Shown here: positions 16,629 to 26,305 of the stretch, piece after piece | How the letters are laid out: each line of letters opens with the position of its first letter | How positions within the stretch are numbered: position 1 is the stretch's first letter | DNA from: Paenochrobactrum pullorum | GTDB taxonomy: Bacteria > Pseudomonadota > Alphaproteobacteria > Rhizobiales > Rhizobiaceae | Direction of reading: 5' to 3' | NCBI RefSeq assembly: GCF_041929845.1 | Contig: NZ_JBHEEH010000005.1 | Location: 1 to 64,000, forward strand | DNA: 64,000 nucleotides | Made by a program: the position numbers and the translations under genes | Notes under the pieces: model-generated | Database searches by the model: none | Told to the model about the DNA's origin: nothing | What the model saw: the letters and a program-made list of their open reading frames with translations, nothing else

Positions 16629-17819
16629 ATGGCGGTCTCTGATCCTTATAATGCGTTCGTCAATACGAATTCTGCGGACGTTGCCAACGCCGCTCACGGT
16701 TCCCTTTCAGGAACAACACTCGCCGTTAAAGATATATTTGATGTCAAGGGACTGATCACCGGTTGTGGCAATTCGGCAAAACAGGCGGAATCAAAACCAG
16801 CCACCAATAATGCAGCCTGCGTACAGCTCCTGCTCGATCAGGGTGCGAAATTTATCGGCAAAACCCAAACCGATGAATTGGCCTTTTCATTGATGGGGCA
16901 AAATGATCATTTCCCACATCCAATTAATCCGGCTGTCCCGTCGCGCGTGACCGGTGGCTCTTCCTCCGGCTCGGCAGCGGCCGTTGCAGGTGGCCTTGCA
17001 GATATTGCATTGGGTTCGGATACTGGCGGCTCAATCCGCGCACCTGCTGCATTTTGTGGTTTGATTGGTTTGCGCACAACGCATGGCCGTATTTCCAAAA
17101 AAGGTGCCATGCCGCTTGCGCCGTCACTTGATACGGTCGGCTGGTTTGCCAAGGATATCGACCTTTATGAAAAAGTCAGCGCTGCACTTCTTGGTCAAGA
17201 CCAGCATCAAACAGTGCTGACCAAGCTTTTCTTCATGCCGATTTTGGAGCAGCTTTTGCTCAATCAGCAATCAGCAGATGCTTATCGCACCATGTTTACA
17301 ACTGTTCGTGACCAATTCACCACCCTCAAACCCGCCGCCCAACCGACCAGTTCACTAGATGAGCTCTATCTCTGCTTCCGCCAAATTCAGGGCGCTGAAG
17401 CTTGGGCAAGTCATGGCGAATGGATTTCATCAGGCGACAAACATTTAAGCAAAGGCGTGGCAGAGCGCTTTGCCTATGGTGCCAATGTCAGTGCGCAGGA
17501 TGTTGCCGCGCAACAGGTAAGACGCAGCCGCTTTACCGCAGAGTTTGAAGATATCTTAGGTGATGACGGTGTGCTGGTGCTGCCCACTGTCCCGGGCATT
17601 GCACCATTAAGCCAAGAACCCTATGAACAGCAGCAAATTTACCGCGAGCAGGCGTTGCAACTTTTATGCTTGTCCGGCCTCTCAGGATTGCCACAAATCA
17701 CTTTGCCATTAAGTACCGTCGATGACGCGCCTTTTGGCATTGCTTTGATCGGCCCACGCAACAGTGACATGGCGCTGATCGCGCTGGCCAAACAAATTCT
17801 ACACGTTAAAGCCTCATAA
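16629..17819 (+). CDS. Amidase-signature family amidohydrolase
   Basis: 396-residue amidase-signature enzyme. The Ser-cisSer-Lys triad is visible: Lys in LAVKDIFD (about residue 35), the Gly/Ser-rich GGSSSGSAAAVA and GSDTGGSIRAPAAFCGL. It hydrolyses carboxylic amides, but the substrate is unknown. Shorter than GatA (about 485), so it is not the tRNA amidotransferase. A LysR gene follows 12 bases later on the same strand and may regulate it or form an operon with it. Confidence 0.85.
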   Translation: MAVSDPYNAFVNTNSADVANAAHGSLSGTTLAVKDIFDVKGLITGCGNSAKQAESKPATNNAACVQLLLDQGAKFIGKTQTDELAFSLMGQNDHFPHPINPAVPSRVTGGSSSGSAAAVAGGLADIALGSDTGGSIRAPAAFCGLIGLRTTHGRISKKGAMPLAPSLDTVGWFAKDIDLYEKVSAALLGQDQHQTVLTKLFFMPILEQLLLNQQSADAYRTMFTTVRDQFTTLKPAAQPTSSLDELYLCFRQIQGAEAWASHGEWISSGDKHLSKGVAERFAYGANVSAQDVAAQQVRRSRFTAEFEDILGDDGVLVLPTVPGIAPLSQEPYEQQQIYREQALQLLCLSGLSGLPQITLPLSTVDDAPFGIALIGPRNSDMALIALAKQILHVKAS

Positions 17820-17831
17820 CAGGAGCCATTG

Positions 17832-18746
17832 ATGGACACTCTCACCCGTATGCGGGCATTTATTGATGTTGTAGAGGCAGAAGGTTTTTCTGCCGCCGCC
17901 CGCAAAATTGGCCGTTCCAAAGCACTGCTTTCCAAATATGTGCGCGAATTGGAAGACGAATTGGGCGCACGTTTGCTTAACCGTACCACACGCCAGTTTT
18001 CGTTAACCGAAGCAGGACATACTTATTATCACCGTGCGGTGGAAATCATCCGCGACATTGAAAACCTGCAAGATGCTGTTTCTGAAAGCAGCGGCGATGC
18101 CCGCGGACGCATCAAACTTTCAGCTCCGCGCACATTTGCCGATGCAGTAATCGGCCAGTCTCTCATCGAATTTTGCTTGGCACATCCGGAGATTACATTA
18201 GATGTCAGCTTGGACGACCGTTTTGTCGATTTGGTCGAGGAAGGTTTCGATCTGGCAATCCGTATCACTCGTTTGCAAGATTCGTCATTGATCGCCAAAA
18301 AACTGGCACCATTTCACACCGTCCTTTGCGGCTCGCCCGAACTCATCGAGCGTGTTGGCAGACCGGAACGACCGATAGATCTAGCCAGCCGCCCTTGCAT
18401 TATTGATACCAATAGCCGTTCACGTAACAATTGGTATTTCCGCAATCCGGATGGTTCGGCTGTGGCCGTTTCGGTCAGCGGCCCGTTGGAGGTCAACAGT
18501 CCGATCAGCACCAAACATGCCGGGCTTCGTGGTTTGGGTTTTTGCTCACTGCCGGCTTTTGTGGCCGAAGAGGAAATCACTAAGGGCACATTGGTGTCGG
18601 TGCTTGATGAATTTATGCTCACTGATGGCGGGATTTATGTCGTTTATTCCCACAAACGATATTTACCGGCCAAAGTGCGTGCCTTGGTAGATTTTTTAAG
18701 CCAATGGTTCAAAGAGCATAATGAGGGAGCCTCCCGCAAAGTGTGA
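17832..18746 (+). CDS. LysR-family transcriptional regulator
   Basis: 304-residue LysR regulator. N-terminal helix-turn-helix MRAFIDVVEAEGFSAAARKIGRSKALLSKYVRELE (residues about 7-42) followed by a two-lobed LysR substrate domain. It belongs to the CrgA/YafC-like group. The ATG at 17832 has AGGAG upstream; an in-frame TTG at 17829 is less likely. It sits co-directionally behind the amidase gene, unlike the usual divergent LysR layout. Confidence 0.88.
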   Translation: MDTLTRMRAFIDVVEAEGFSAAARKIGRSKALLSKYVRELEDELGARLLNRTTRQFSLTEAGHTYYHRAVEIIRDIENLQDAVSESSGDARGRIKLSAPRTFADAVIGQSLIEFCLAHPEITLDVSLDDRFVDLVEEGFDLAIRITRLQDSSLIAKKLAPFHTVLCGSPELIERVGRPERPIDLASRPCIIDTNSRSRNNWYFRNPDGSAVAVSVSGPLEVNSPISTKHAGLRGLGFCSLPAFVAEEEITKGTLVSVLDEFMLTDGGIYVVYSHKRYLPAKVRALVDFLSQWFKEHNEGASRKV

Positions 18747-18869
18747 AGCATTTTCAGGCAAATTATAGGACAAAAAAGACTGCATGCGGCTTAAACCTAT
18801 TTGCTGCAACAGCCTCACTTCTGCCGCCTTCGCAACGTTTGATGCTGCGCATTCTTTCAGGATTTCCCA

Positions 18870-19565
18870 ATGCTCCAATTTTCTTTGCGAAACGCACATT
18901 TAAAGCATTTTTGTGCTGGATTGACCGTCTTCGCTTTGTCATGCACTTTTATGACAGATGAGGCCTCAGCACATCCGCATGTTTTTGCTGATGCGCGGCT
19001 GGAACTTACTCTGGATAAAAACGGAGCTGTCGAGCGTCTTGCCCACGTCTGGCGTTTTGATGATCTGTTTTCCAGCACCGTCTTGATGGAATTTGATAAA
19101 AACGGCGATCTCATTCTCGATCAGGGCGAGTTGAATGAGCTATCGAAAACCATTGGCGACTCCTTGAAAGAGTTCAACTATTTCCAGACCGTTCTGGATG
19201 ACGGCAAAGATGTCAAAATGAGTGAACCGTCACATTTGCGTGCTGATTTTGTTGATAATCAATTGTTGATACTTTTTGAAACCAAACCGGCACAGCCACT
19301 CAACATAAAATCAGGCCATATTGTCAGCTTCGGTGTTTATGACCCGACTTTCTATACAGCCATTGATTTTCTCACCGATGAAGATTTGCATGTGGACGGC
19401 TTGCCTTCAGGTTGCAAATCGCAAGTCATCCGCCCTGATCCGGATGAAGCACTGGCACAAAACCAAGGCACGCTCACCGATGCCTTCTTTAATGATCCGA
19501 TGGGGACAGATATGTCAAAAATATTCGCCACCCGTTTAGAATTAAGCTGCGGAGCCAAGAAGTAA
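18870..19565 (+). CDS. DUF1007-family periplasmic protein
   Basis: 231-residue protein with a signal peptide ending at EASA and the family-typical mature start HPHVFADARLEL. It contains an acidic EF-hand-like loop, DKNGDLILDQGEL (about residues 75-87). DUF1007 proteins are almost always next to NicO/RcnA nickel-cobalt exporters; here the stop codon overlaps the nicO start by one base. A periplasmic accessory role in metal export is inferred. Confidence 0.85.
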   Translation: MLQFSLRNAHLKHFCAGLTVFALSCTFMTDEASAHPHVFADARLELTLDKNGAVERLAHVWRFDDLFSSTVLMEFDKNGDLILDQGELNELSKTIGDSLKEFNYFQTVLDDGKDVKMSEPSHLRADFVDNQLLILFETKPAQPLNIKSGHIVSFGVYDPTFYTAIDFLTDEDLHVDGLPSGCKSQVIRPDPDEALAQNQGTLTDAFFNDPMGTDMSKIFATRLELSCGAKK

Positions 19566-20656
19566 TGCCGCAGAAACGAATGCTTTATACCTTAGGCCTG
19601 CTTATCCTGCTGGCATCTACCCATTATGCACTGGCGCAATCATCGCTTGGCATCGGCAGCAATGAAGTTGCATTAAGACCGACCGGCCCTTTCGCCCACC
19701 TGATTTTATGGCTTAATGAACAACAACGCAGCTTTTATCTGGCCATGACCAACGCTTTGAAAGCCATGCGTGAAAGCCCGTGGAACGCGCATATTCTTAT
19801 CGGCATTTCATTCCTTTACGGCGTGTTTCATGCAGCTGGCCCCGGCCACGGTAAAGCGGTGATTTCCTCTTATATGATTGCCAATGAAACCGCTCTGCGC
19901 CGTGGCATTTTGCTGTCTTTTATATCATCGCTTTTGCAGGCGCTCATGGCGATATTTGTCGTAAGCCTTGGCTGGTTTGTACTTCGCGGTACCGGTATCA
20001 GCATCAATGATACGGCACGTTTCATGGAAGTCGCCAGTTTCGGCCTTATCATGCTGTTTGGCTTCTGGTTACTGTGTCGGAAATTACCTGCACTGATTAA
20101 AGGCAAGCCGCAAACTGTCAGCACCGTTATCACTGCTCCTCAAGCCACCATTGCCACCAGCAGCCTCTCAAATGCTGCACAAAAACCAAGCTTTGGCACG
20201 TCAAAACCGGTTCGCCTCAATTACAGTGCCAGCAAAGCACAGCAAACCGGTTTTGATCATGCCTTTGTCGGCAGTGAAATGAATTGCGCTGCTTGCGGCC
20301 ATGCTCATATGGCTGACCCGTCGCAATTAAGCGGCGACTTCAACTGGAAAACCGCTTGGTCAGCGATTATGGCTGTTGGTTTACGCCCCTGCTCCGGCGC
20401 ATTGATCGTGCTGACTTTTGCCGTTTTAAACGGCTTGGTGGTGGGCGGTTTGATTTCGGTTTTTGCTATGGCCTTAGGCACATTCTTGACCGTAGCAGCG
20501 CTGGCAACTTTAGCAGTCACCGCTAAAAATGTTGTGCTGAAACTGGCAGGACATAAAGCCATGTCTTACCGCGTACAGGCGCTGATTGAAGTTGGTGCTG
20601 CACTACTCATTACGCTTGTAGGTGCGTTGCTTTTTGCAGCCGCACTCATCGGGTAA
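19565..20656 (+). CDS. NicO/RcnA-type nickel/cobalt efflux protein
   Basis: 363-residue membrane protein with a signal-like first segment and about six further membrane helices. The family histidine motif is GVFHAAGPGHGKAVISSYMIANE (about 82-104). A long central loop (residues about 180-255) contains CAACGHAHMADP, potential metal ligands. The last motif GLRPCSGALIVLTFA is also typical. It exports Ni(II)/Co(II). Coupled to the DUF1007 gene by a 1-base overlap. Confidence 0.87.
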   Translation: MPQKRMLYTLGLLILLASTHYALAQSSLGIGSNEVALRPTGPFAHLILWLNEQQRSFYLAMTNALKAMRESPWNAHILIGISFLYGVFHAAGPGHGKAVISSYMIANETALRRGILLSFISSLLQALMAIFVVSLGWFVLRGTGISINDTARFMEVASFGLIMLFGFWLLCRKLPALIKGKPQTVSTVITAPQATIATSSLSNAAQKPSFGTSKPVRLNYSASKAQQTGFDHAFVGSEMNCAACGHAHMADPSQLSGDFNWKTAWSAIMAVGLRPCSGALIVLTFAVLNGLVVGGLISVFAMALGTFLTVAALATLAVTAKNVVLKLAGHKAMSYRVQALIEVGAALLITLVGALLFAAALIG

Positions 20657-20657
20657 A

Positions 20658-20900
20658 TTATAAGCCTTTCTGGTTGCAGGCACGCAGCCAGAACACTCCA
20701 AAAAATGCCAAGACAAAAATGACCGCAAAAACAGCTGCCGCCACCAGTGAATATTCACCAAGCCACAGCATGATCGGCGGCAATAAATAACCAAAAAACG
20801 CAAAACCAAACATGATACAGGCCGCAGCAATGGCTGGCCCGCGCCATTCAGGTTTTGCCTTGTCAGCCTGCTGCACTTTGCCAGTATTTTGCTTATTCAT
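20658..20900 (-). CDS. Small two-helix membrane protein, unknown function
   Basis: 80 residues with a Lys-rich N-terminus and two hydrophobic segments (about 22-45 and 50-72). The start has AGGAG 7 bases upstream. It is convergent with nicO, the stops only a base apart. No function is recognised. Confidence 0.65.
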   Translation of the reverse strand: MNKQNTGKVQQADKAKPEWRGPAIAAACIMFGFAFFGYLLPPIMLWLGEYSLVAAAVFAVIFVLAFFGVFWLRACNQKGL

Positions 20901-20950
20901 TATCTCTCCTGCAGCAAAGGCATAAAATCATGCGTCAAGCAGATACCTAT

Positions 20951-20983
20951 ATGGCAGGCTCTGCATTTAACTTAGCCTGCCAT
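20951..20983. terminator. Hairpin between small membrane gene and acetyltransferase gene
   Basis: 10-bp stem ATGGCAGGCT / AGCCTGCCAT (20951-20960, 20974-20983) downstream of the acetyltransferase gene on the minus strand. The T-run is weak on both sides. Confidence 0.4.
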
Positions 20984-21022
20984 TTTCTTGCATGATTGTG
21001 TGAGCCAGAGCAAGCCTCTTCT

Positions 21023-21709
21023 TCAAGCGCCCTTCTCATCAGCAATGAAACTATCAAGTTTACGAAGCTGAACGCCAGTTTCATCAAAATTATCCGGATT
21101 GAGCCATCCCTGATAAGCTCGTTTCAAAGCTGGCCATTCACTGTCGATGATGGAGAACCAAGCCGAATCCCGGTTCAGACCTTTGGCAACCATATGTTGG
21201 CGAAATATACCTTCAAACGTAAAGCCAAAACGCAGTGCTGCGCGTTTGGATGGCTCGTTATTGTTGTTACATTTCCACTCATAACGACGATAACCCAAAC
21301 CATCGAACACATATTGCATGAACAAAAATTGCGCTTCCGTCGCCGCGCGTTGGCGCGAAATTGCTGGCCCCCAATAAATATTGCCGATTTCAATAACGCC
21401 ATATTGCGGTTCAATCCGCATCAAAGCCTGACGCCCTGCAACCAAGCCGGTTTTCTTGTCAATCACGGCAAAAAATAGCGTTGTGGTACTGGCTGCACTT
21501 TTTTCCAACCAAGGCGTAAAATCTTCACGACTTGCGGGTGGCTCGTCAAACAAGTAACGAAAACGCTGATCGACATCAGCAACCGACGATGCAGCATAAA
21601 GCTGATCGCCATGTCGCTCGGTGTCCAAAGGCTCCAAACGCACATATCGTCCGTCCAGAATAAGTCGTTGCGGATATTCCCGTGGCGTCCAGTTCGTTAG
21701 ATCAGTCAT
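21023..21709 (-). CDS. GNAT acetyltransferase, RimJ/RimL-like
   Basis: 228 residues with an N-acetyltransferase fold: RLEPLDTERHGDQLYAA at the start, then VAGRQALMRIEPQYGVIEIGNIYWGPAISRQRAATEAQFLFMQYVFDGLGYRRYEWKCN..SKRAALRFGFTFEGIFR spread over residues about 90-180. This subgroup acetylates small molecules or protein N-termini. The target is unknown. ATG preceded by GGAG. Confidence 0.85.
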   Translation of the reverse strand: MTDLTNWTPREYPQRLILDGRYVRLEPLDTERHGDQLYAASSVADVDQRFRYLFDEPPASREDFTPWLEKSAASTTTLFFAVIDKKTGLVAGRQALMRIEPQYGVIEIGNIYWGPAISRQRAATEAQFLFMQYVFDGLGYRRYEWKCNNNNEPSKRAALRFGFTFEGIFRQHMVAKGLNRDSAWFSIIDSEWPALKRAYQGWLNPDNFDETGVQLRKLDSFIADEKGA

Positions 21710-21753
21710 TTTCTATGCTCCAGCTATTATATCAATGGAGCAATAAAACCGCA

Positions 21754-22827
21754 TTAACGCAATGCGGTTCTATCAACTGAAATGGCTTTCACCATGGCAT
21801 AGACATCATCGCCTACTTGCAATGACAAATCAGCCACGGATTTACGCGTCAATCTTGCTCCCATTTGCTGTCCAGCATAGGAAAGTGTGAGATACGCAAA
21901 AGAGCCGCTTTCGTCATTAATTGCCGTGATTTTCACCGGCAGTATGTTGCGGATACTTAAATTTTGCGGCTTTTCCAGCGAGATCGAAACATCGCGCGCC
22001 CGCACGCGTAAGCGCAGGCGCATCCCCTTTTCAACCCCTTGATCGGTAATCTGAAATGGCGTTCCATTCAGATCAATCGTCGCGATTTGGTAAGCTACAT
22101 CATAGTCCGTCACTGTGCCTTCCAACAACACGCCAGTGCCGTCACCCTGATTATCAATCAGCGGGAAAACTTCGGCCACTGGCCCGCTGGCAACAACATG
22201 GCCGGCAGAAAGCAGAACCAAAGTATCGGCCAAGCGTGCGACTTCATCAATTTCATGGCTGACATAGACAATCGGTACGCCGCTTTCATCGCGCAGCATT
22301 TCCAGATAAGGTAAAATTTCCTGCCGTCGCATCCGGTCAAGCGATGATAGAGGTTCATCCAGCAGCAAAAGTGCCGGATCAGACAAAAGCGCACGACCGA
22401 TAGCCACGCGCTGTCGCTCGCCACCCGACAAATGGGTCGGCTTGCGGCTGAGCAATTGTTCCAAGCCCAGCAGTCCGACGATATCATCGAACGAGCGCGA
22501 CGCGCGCCTTTTGCCTGCCCATTGTGCATAAGTCAGGTTTTTAGCCACCGACATATTGGGGAAAAGGCGTGCATCCTGAAAAACATAGCCAATGCGACGT
22601 TTTTCAGGGGGCAAAAAAATGCCTTTATCTTTATCGAACAGCACATGATCTCCAATGGCAATCCGTCCTGTTGTGGGGCGCAACGTACCCGAGATCATCT
22701 TCAGCAAGGTGGTTTTACCTGCACCCGAGTGACCAAATAAAGCCGTCACTCCTTGGTCAGCGGTAAAATGCGCGGTCACCGGAAAAGCACCATTATAGCC
22801 GGTGAGCGAAACAACAAGGCCCGTCAT
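21754..22827 (-). CDS. modC: Molybdate ABC transporter ATP-binding protein ModC
   Basis: 357-residue ATPase with Walker A GHSGAGKTT, signature LSGGERQRVAIGRAL, Walker B LLLLDEPLSSLD, H-loop VSHE and a C-terminal Mop/TOBE molybdate-binding domain (about 285-355, SIRNILPVKITAINDESGSFAYLTLSY). It drives molybdate import. Its ATG overlaps the modB stop by 4 bases; last gene of modABC. Confidence 0.95.
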   Translation of the reverse strand: MTGLVVSLTGYNGAFPVTAHFTADQGVTALFGHSGAGKTTLLKMISGTLRPTTGRIAIGDHVLFDKDKGIFLPPEKRRIGYVFQDARLFPNMSVAKNLTYAQWAGKRRASRSFDDIVGLLGLEQLLSRKPTHLSGGERQRVAIGRALLSDPALLLLDEPLSSLDRMRRQEILPYLEMLRDESGVPIVYVSHEIDEVARLADTLVLLSAGHVVASGPVAEVFPLIDNQGDGTGVLLEGTVTDYDVAYQIATIDLNGTPFQITDQGVEKGMRLRLRVRARDVSISLEKPQNLSIRNILPVKITAINDESGSFAYLTLSYAGQQMGARLTRKSVADLSLQVGDDVYAMVKAISVDRTALR

Positions 22828-23522
22828 TTTTCACCTGCCGCAGTTTGACCAGACAATTTACGTTGCAACCATTCCGACAAAATCACCGCGACAATCGAAA
22901 GAACTGCCGAAACCAAAATGAGCTTCACAGCAGCGCTATCACCGCTTGGCGATTGCAACAGTGAGTAAATTGCCAGAGATAGCGTTTGCGTTTGCCCCGG
23001 AATGTTGGAGACAAATGTAATGGTTGCGCCAAATTCGCCAAGCGCTTTAGCAAAACCCAGCACGGCACCAGCGATAATACCGGGCAAGAGCGCTGGCAAA
23101 GTGACGGTGCAGAAACTCATCAACCAACTTGCCCCCAAAGTGCGGGCTGCTTCTTCCAAGCCTCTGTCCAAGTTCTCAATCGACAAGCGGATCGGGCGCA
23201 CAAGTAAAGGAAATGCCATCGTACCGGCAGCCAATGCTGCCCCCGTCCAACGGAATGAAAAGCTTACCCCCAACCATTCCTGCAAAGGTGCGCCAAGGGC
23301 ACCCTTGCTGCCAAATAAAATCAGCAGCAGATAGCCTGTGACCACCGGCGGCAAAACCAATGGCATGGTAACCAATGCCTGTACAAAGCTTTTACCCGGA
23401 AAATTAAACCGTGCCAAAACCCAGGCAACAATGAAAGCCAGCGGCAATGCGAACAGGATCGCAGTAAAAGCGATCCTGAGCGAAAGGGCGATAATCTGCC
23501 AGTCTTGTGGAGAAAGGTTCAC
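22824..23522 (-). CDS. modB: Molybdate ABC transporter permease ModB
   Basis: 232-residue permease with about five membrane segments and the EAA loop LEEAARTLGASWLMSFCTVTLPALLPGI. It starts with GTG (23520-23522), which overlaps the modA stop by one base, and ends overlapping modC. Forms the molybdate channel. Confidence 0.94.
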   Translation of the reverse strand: MNLSPQDWQIIALSLRIAFTAILFALPLAFIVAWVLARFNFPGKSFVQALVTMPLVLPPVVTGYLLLILFGSKGALGAPLQEWLGVSFSFRWTGAALAAGTMAFPLLVRPIRLSIENLDRGLEEAARTLGASWLMSFCTVTLPALLPGIIAGAVLGFAKALGEFGATITFVSNIPGQTQTLSLAIYSLLQSPSGDSAAVKLILVSAVLSIVAVILSEWLQRKLSGQTAAGEK

Positions 23523-24268
23523 TATTTTGTCTCAGCCGCCTTTACAAAACCCTTGTCGGCGATGATGGCTTGTCCGGCATCACTTTCCAAAAATGCCAGA
23601 AAAGCTTTCGCTTCATCGCCTGCACCTTTAATCAATGCAGCCGGATAAAGAATAGGTTGATGGCTGTCGGCCGGAAAGCGATAAGCTTCCACCAAATCAG
23701 CGACGACTGCGCGGTCGGATGCATAAACAATCGCGGCATTAACCTCGTCACGGCTGACATATTGCAATGCAACACGCACATTTTCAGTAAAAACGGCATT
23801 GCCTTCCACTTTGCTCCACATGTTTAAGTGTTCAAGTGCAGCCTTGCCATATTTACCGGCTGGCACATTGGAAGGGTCACCCATGGCAAAACGCGCACCC
23901 AACAGCTTTTCCAGATCACTTTCGGCTTTGTCTTTTTGGGCGGCTATAACCAGCGCATTGCCTGCAATCACCACACGCGATCCATCGTCAATCAACTTGT
24001 GCTCTTGCACGTAATCCATCCAATCGAGATCGGCAGAGATAAAAATCGATGCTGGCGCTCCGGCTTCAATCTGCTTGGCCAAAACCGAAGATGACGCAAA
24101 AGAAGACACCACATCTATGCCGTCTTTTTCTTTGAATTGTTTGGCAGCTTCTTCAATCACATCTTTCATGCTGGCTGCCGCAAAAACAGTCACCTGTTCT
24201 GTGGCATATGCCAATGATGTCACCAAACAAGATAATGCAACCGCACAGCTGAATAAAATTTTCTTCAT
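23522..24268 (-). CDS. modA: Molybdate-binding periplasmic protein ModA
   Basis: 248 residues with signal peptide KKILFSCAVALSCLVTSLAYA and the ModA features VFAAASMKDVIEEAA, a second oxyanion loop FASSSVLAKQIEAGAP and a late DEVNAAIVYASDR. Binds molybdate/tungstate for modBC. The ATG at 24268 with GGAG upstream is preferred over a longer frame at 24295. A ModE-like box lies 60 bases upstream. Confidence 0.94.
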   Translation of the reverse strand: MKKILFSCAVALSCLVTSLAYATEQVTVFAAASMKDVIEEAAKQFKEKDGIDVVSSFASSSVLAKQIEAGAPASIFISADLDWMDYVQEHKLIDDGSRVVIAGNALVIAAQKDKAESDLEKLLGARFAMGDPSNVPAGKYGKAALEHLNMWSKVEGNAVFTENVRVALQYVSRDEVNAAIVYASDRAVVADLVEAYRFPADSHQPILYPAALIKGAGDEAKAFLAFLESDAGQAIIADKGFVKAAETK

Positions 24269-24327
24269 TGATCTCCACCTCAGAAGCACCCTCAAACGTG
24301 CCTCCTCCCATAATCATGATTGACCAT

Positions 24328-24351
24328 CGTTATATTCTGACGGATATAATG
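24328..24351. promoter_or_regulatory. Candidate ModE operator upstream of modA
   Basis: CGTTATAT (24328-24335) and ATATAATG (24344-24351) form an inverted repeat with an 8-base spacer, close to the ModE pattern CGTTATAT-N-ATATAACG. ModE with molybdate would repress modABC. No modE gene lies in this window. Confidence 0.6.
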
Positions 24352-24382
24352 AATTAAACATATAATTTTCACTTCAACAAAC

Positions 24383-24410
24383 AAAAAAAGCTCCCCGAAG
24401 GGAGCTTTGA
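24383..24410 (-). terminator. Terminator after trhO
   Basis: Stem AAAGCTCCC / GGGAGCTTT (24388-24396, 24400-24408) with a CGAA loop region and seven T's on the minus strand. Confidence 0.8.
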
Positions 24411-24443
24411 TTTTATTAGCAATGGCGCAGATAAAAACTTACC

Positions 24444-25367
24444 TTAACTGCCGATATGGCGGGCGCGACCATATTTTTTCGCCAGCATGATTTGTTTTTC
24501 GCGCTCGGCATAACGTGCGCGATCTTCATCAGTGCGCTCATCATAGCAAATTTCGCATGAAATGCCGTGCTGGAATTTAGGCGACAACTTATCCTCAGCC
24601 GTGACCGGACGGCGGCAAGCACGGCAAAGTTCAATGTCGCCTTCGACCAAACCATGTCCAACAGACACGCGTTCATCGAAAACGAAACATTCGCCTTCCC
24701 ACTTGCTTTCTTCCGCCGGAATATCTTCCAGATATTTCAAAATGCCGCCTTTGAGGTGGTAAACATCATCGAAACCCAAGCCTTTGACAAAAGCAGTTGC
24801 TTTTTCGCAGCGGATACCGCCCGTGCAGAACATCGCAATTTTTTTGCCCTCCAGCTCATCACGATGTTGCTCCACCCATTCCGGAAATTCGCGGAATGTT
24901 GTGGTGCACGGGTCAATCGCACCTTCAAAAGTGCCGATTGCATATTCATAATCATTGCGCGTATCAACGAGAATGGTGTTCTCATCGCTGATCAGATCAT
25001 TCCAATCTTTTGCCGCAACATAGGTACCGACGCTTTGCAGCGGATCGATACCTTCCACACCCATGGTTACGATTTCACGCTTCAGCTTAATTTTCAAGCG
25101 ATAGAAAGGCAGTTTGCTGGCGGTGGAATATTTCAATTCCAGACCTTTAAGCTCCGGAATGGCCTCGATATAATCAATCAGCGCGGCAATGCCTTCTTGC
25201 GTACCTGCCACGGTTCCGTTGATGCCTTCACTTGCCAATAGCAGCGTGCCTCTGACATCGTGCTTGTTGCACAACTCAGTCAAAGGTTCGCGCAACGCTT
25301 CAAATTGCGGCAGTTTCGCAAATCGATAGAGTGCGGCAACGGTAAAAACGGGTGCAGACGTGTTCAT
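24444..25367 (-). CDS. trhO: Oxygen-dependent tRNA uridine-34 hydroxylase TrhO (YceA)
   Basis: 307-residue rhodanese-family protein. N-terminal UPF0176 part (residues 1-100, with [13 protein letters not shown]), then a rhodanese domain with catalytic cysteine in [17 protein letters not shown], and a C-terminal region with cysteine pairs ELCRACRRP and ISCEICYDE. It hydroxylates U34 of certain tRNAs to 5-hydroxyuridine. I used the ATG at 25367, which gives the normal length; a TTG-initiated extension to 25460 has no support. Confidence 0.88.
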   Translation of the reverse strand: MNTSAPVFTVAALYRFAKLPQFEALREPLTELCNKHDVRGTLLLASEGINGTVAGTQEGIAALIDYIEAIPELKGLELKYSTASKLPFYRLKIKLKREIVTMGVEGIDPLQSVGTYVAAKDWNDLISDENTILVDTRNDYEYAIGTFEGAIDPCTTTFREFPEWVEQHRDELEGKKIAMFCTGGIRCEKATAFVKGLGFDDVYHLKGGILKYLEDIPAEESKWEGECFVFDERVSVGHGLVEGDIELCRACRRPVTAEDKLSPKFQHGISCEICYDERTDEDRARYAEREKQIMLAKKYGRARHIGS

Positions 25368-25600
25368 ATTTTTCAGTGCCAGTTCGATTTTTAAATGCAA
25401 GTTATGAGCCAGATATTCTTCATTGTCGCAAAATATCTCTAACGCATTGATTTTAATCAATAGTCATATTCCATCAGCAGAAACATGCTTTTTCTGTTCC
25501 TGACGTAGCGCTGAAAAGCACAATTTTCAAGCGCACATTTATCCCCCAAGCGCCTGGATCGGCGACAATGGTCTTTTTACGCCAAGAAAAGGAGCATTGC

Positions 25601-26250
25601 ATGTTTAATAATGAGACGATCAAGGCAGTTCTGACAATTGCTTTTAAACATCAGCTTGATCCGGCTGCTTTGCTGGCTGTTGCCGAAATTGAATCAGGCG
25701 GGAGAACGTCCTATCCGGTCAATGGCAAAGCCGAGCCCGCCATTCATTTTGAAGGCCATTATTTTGACCGAAGACTGACAGGAGCGATACGTGATCAGGC
25801 ACGCGCGCAAGGTTTGGCCCATCCAACTGCCGGAACAATCCGTAACCCTTCCAGCCAAACTGCCCGATGGGATTTGTTGGGTCGTGCCGTAAAAATCAAC
25901 CGTAAAGCCGCCTTGGAATCCACTTCTTGGGGTTTGGGGCAAGTGATGGCGCACATTGGCAATGGTTCGGTTTTACAACCATTGACGAGATGGTCACGCT
26001 CGCTCGCCGCTCCGTCTCGGGGCAAATCATGCTAATGACACGCTTCATTCTCAAATCTAATTTGAAAGAAACTCTGCACAGTCAAAACTGGCCGCATTTT
26101 GCCAAACGTTATAACGGGCCCAATTATGCCAAAAACCAGTATGACATGAAGCTTGAATCAGCATGGTTCGGCTGGAAAATCCGCCTTGCCCATGAAATGC
26201 CGCACACGGGAGCCAGTATCAGTGTAGACAAACCCATTCCCGCCATTTAA
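25601..26250 (+). pseudogene. N-acetylmuramidase (DUF3380-type), frameshifted
   Basis: The first frame (25601 onward, AAAGGAG before the ATG) encodes the start of a phage-type N-acetylmuramidase: QLDPAALLAVAEIESGG, AIHFEGHYFDRRL, ESTSWGLGQVM. The second frame continues the same domain: HWQWFGFTTIDEMV ... LHSQNWPHFAKRYNGPNYAKNQYDMKL. The junction is at 25948-25949, where GTGATGGCGCAC would need one more G (ATGGGCGCA) to give an unbroken protein of about 216 residues. Peptidoglycan hydrolase relatives occur in phage lysis modules and as chromosomal genes. A sequencing error cannot be excluded. Confidence 0.8.
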
Positions 26251-26305
26251 ATCGTTTTATAAAAAAATTACAGATGCGGAACAGTTCATAACCACCGGAG
26301 CTCAC

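Noticed and set aside
24444..25460. Longer TrhO with a 31-residue N-terminal extension
   Set aside because: It would need a TTG start without a ribosome site, and the shorter protein already has the full family length.
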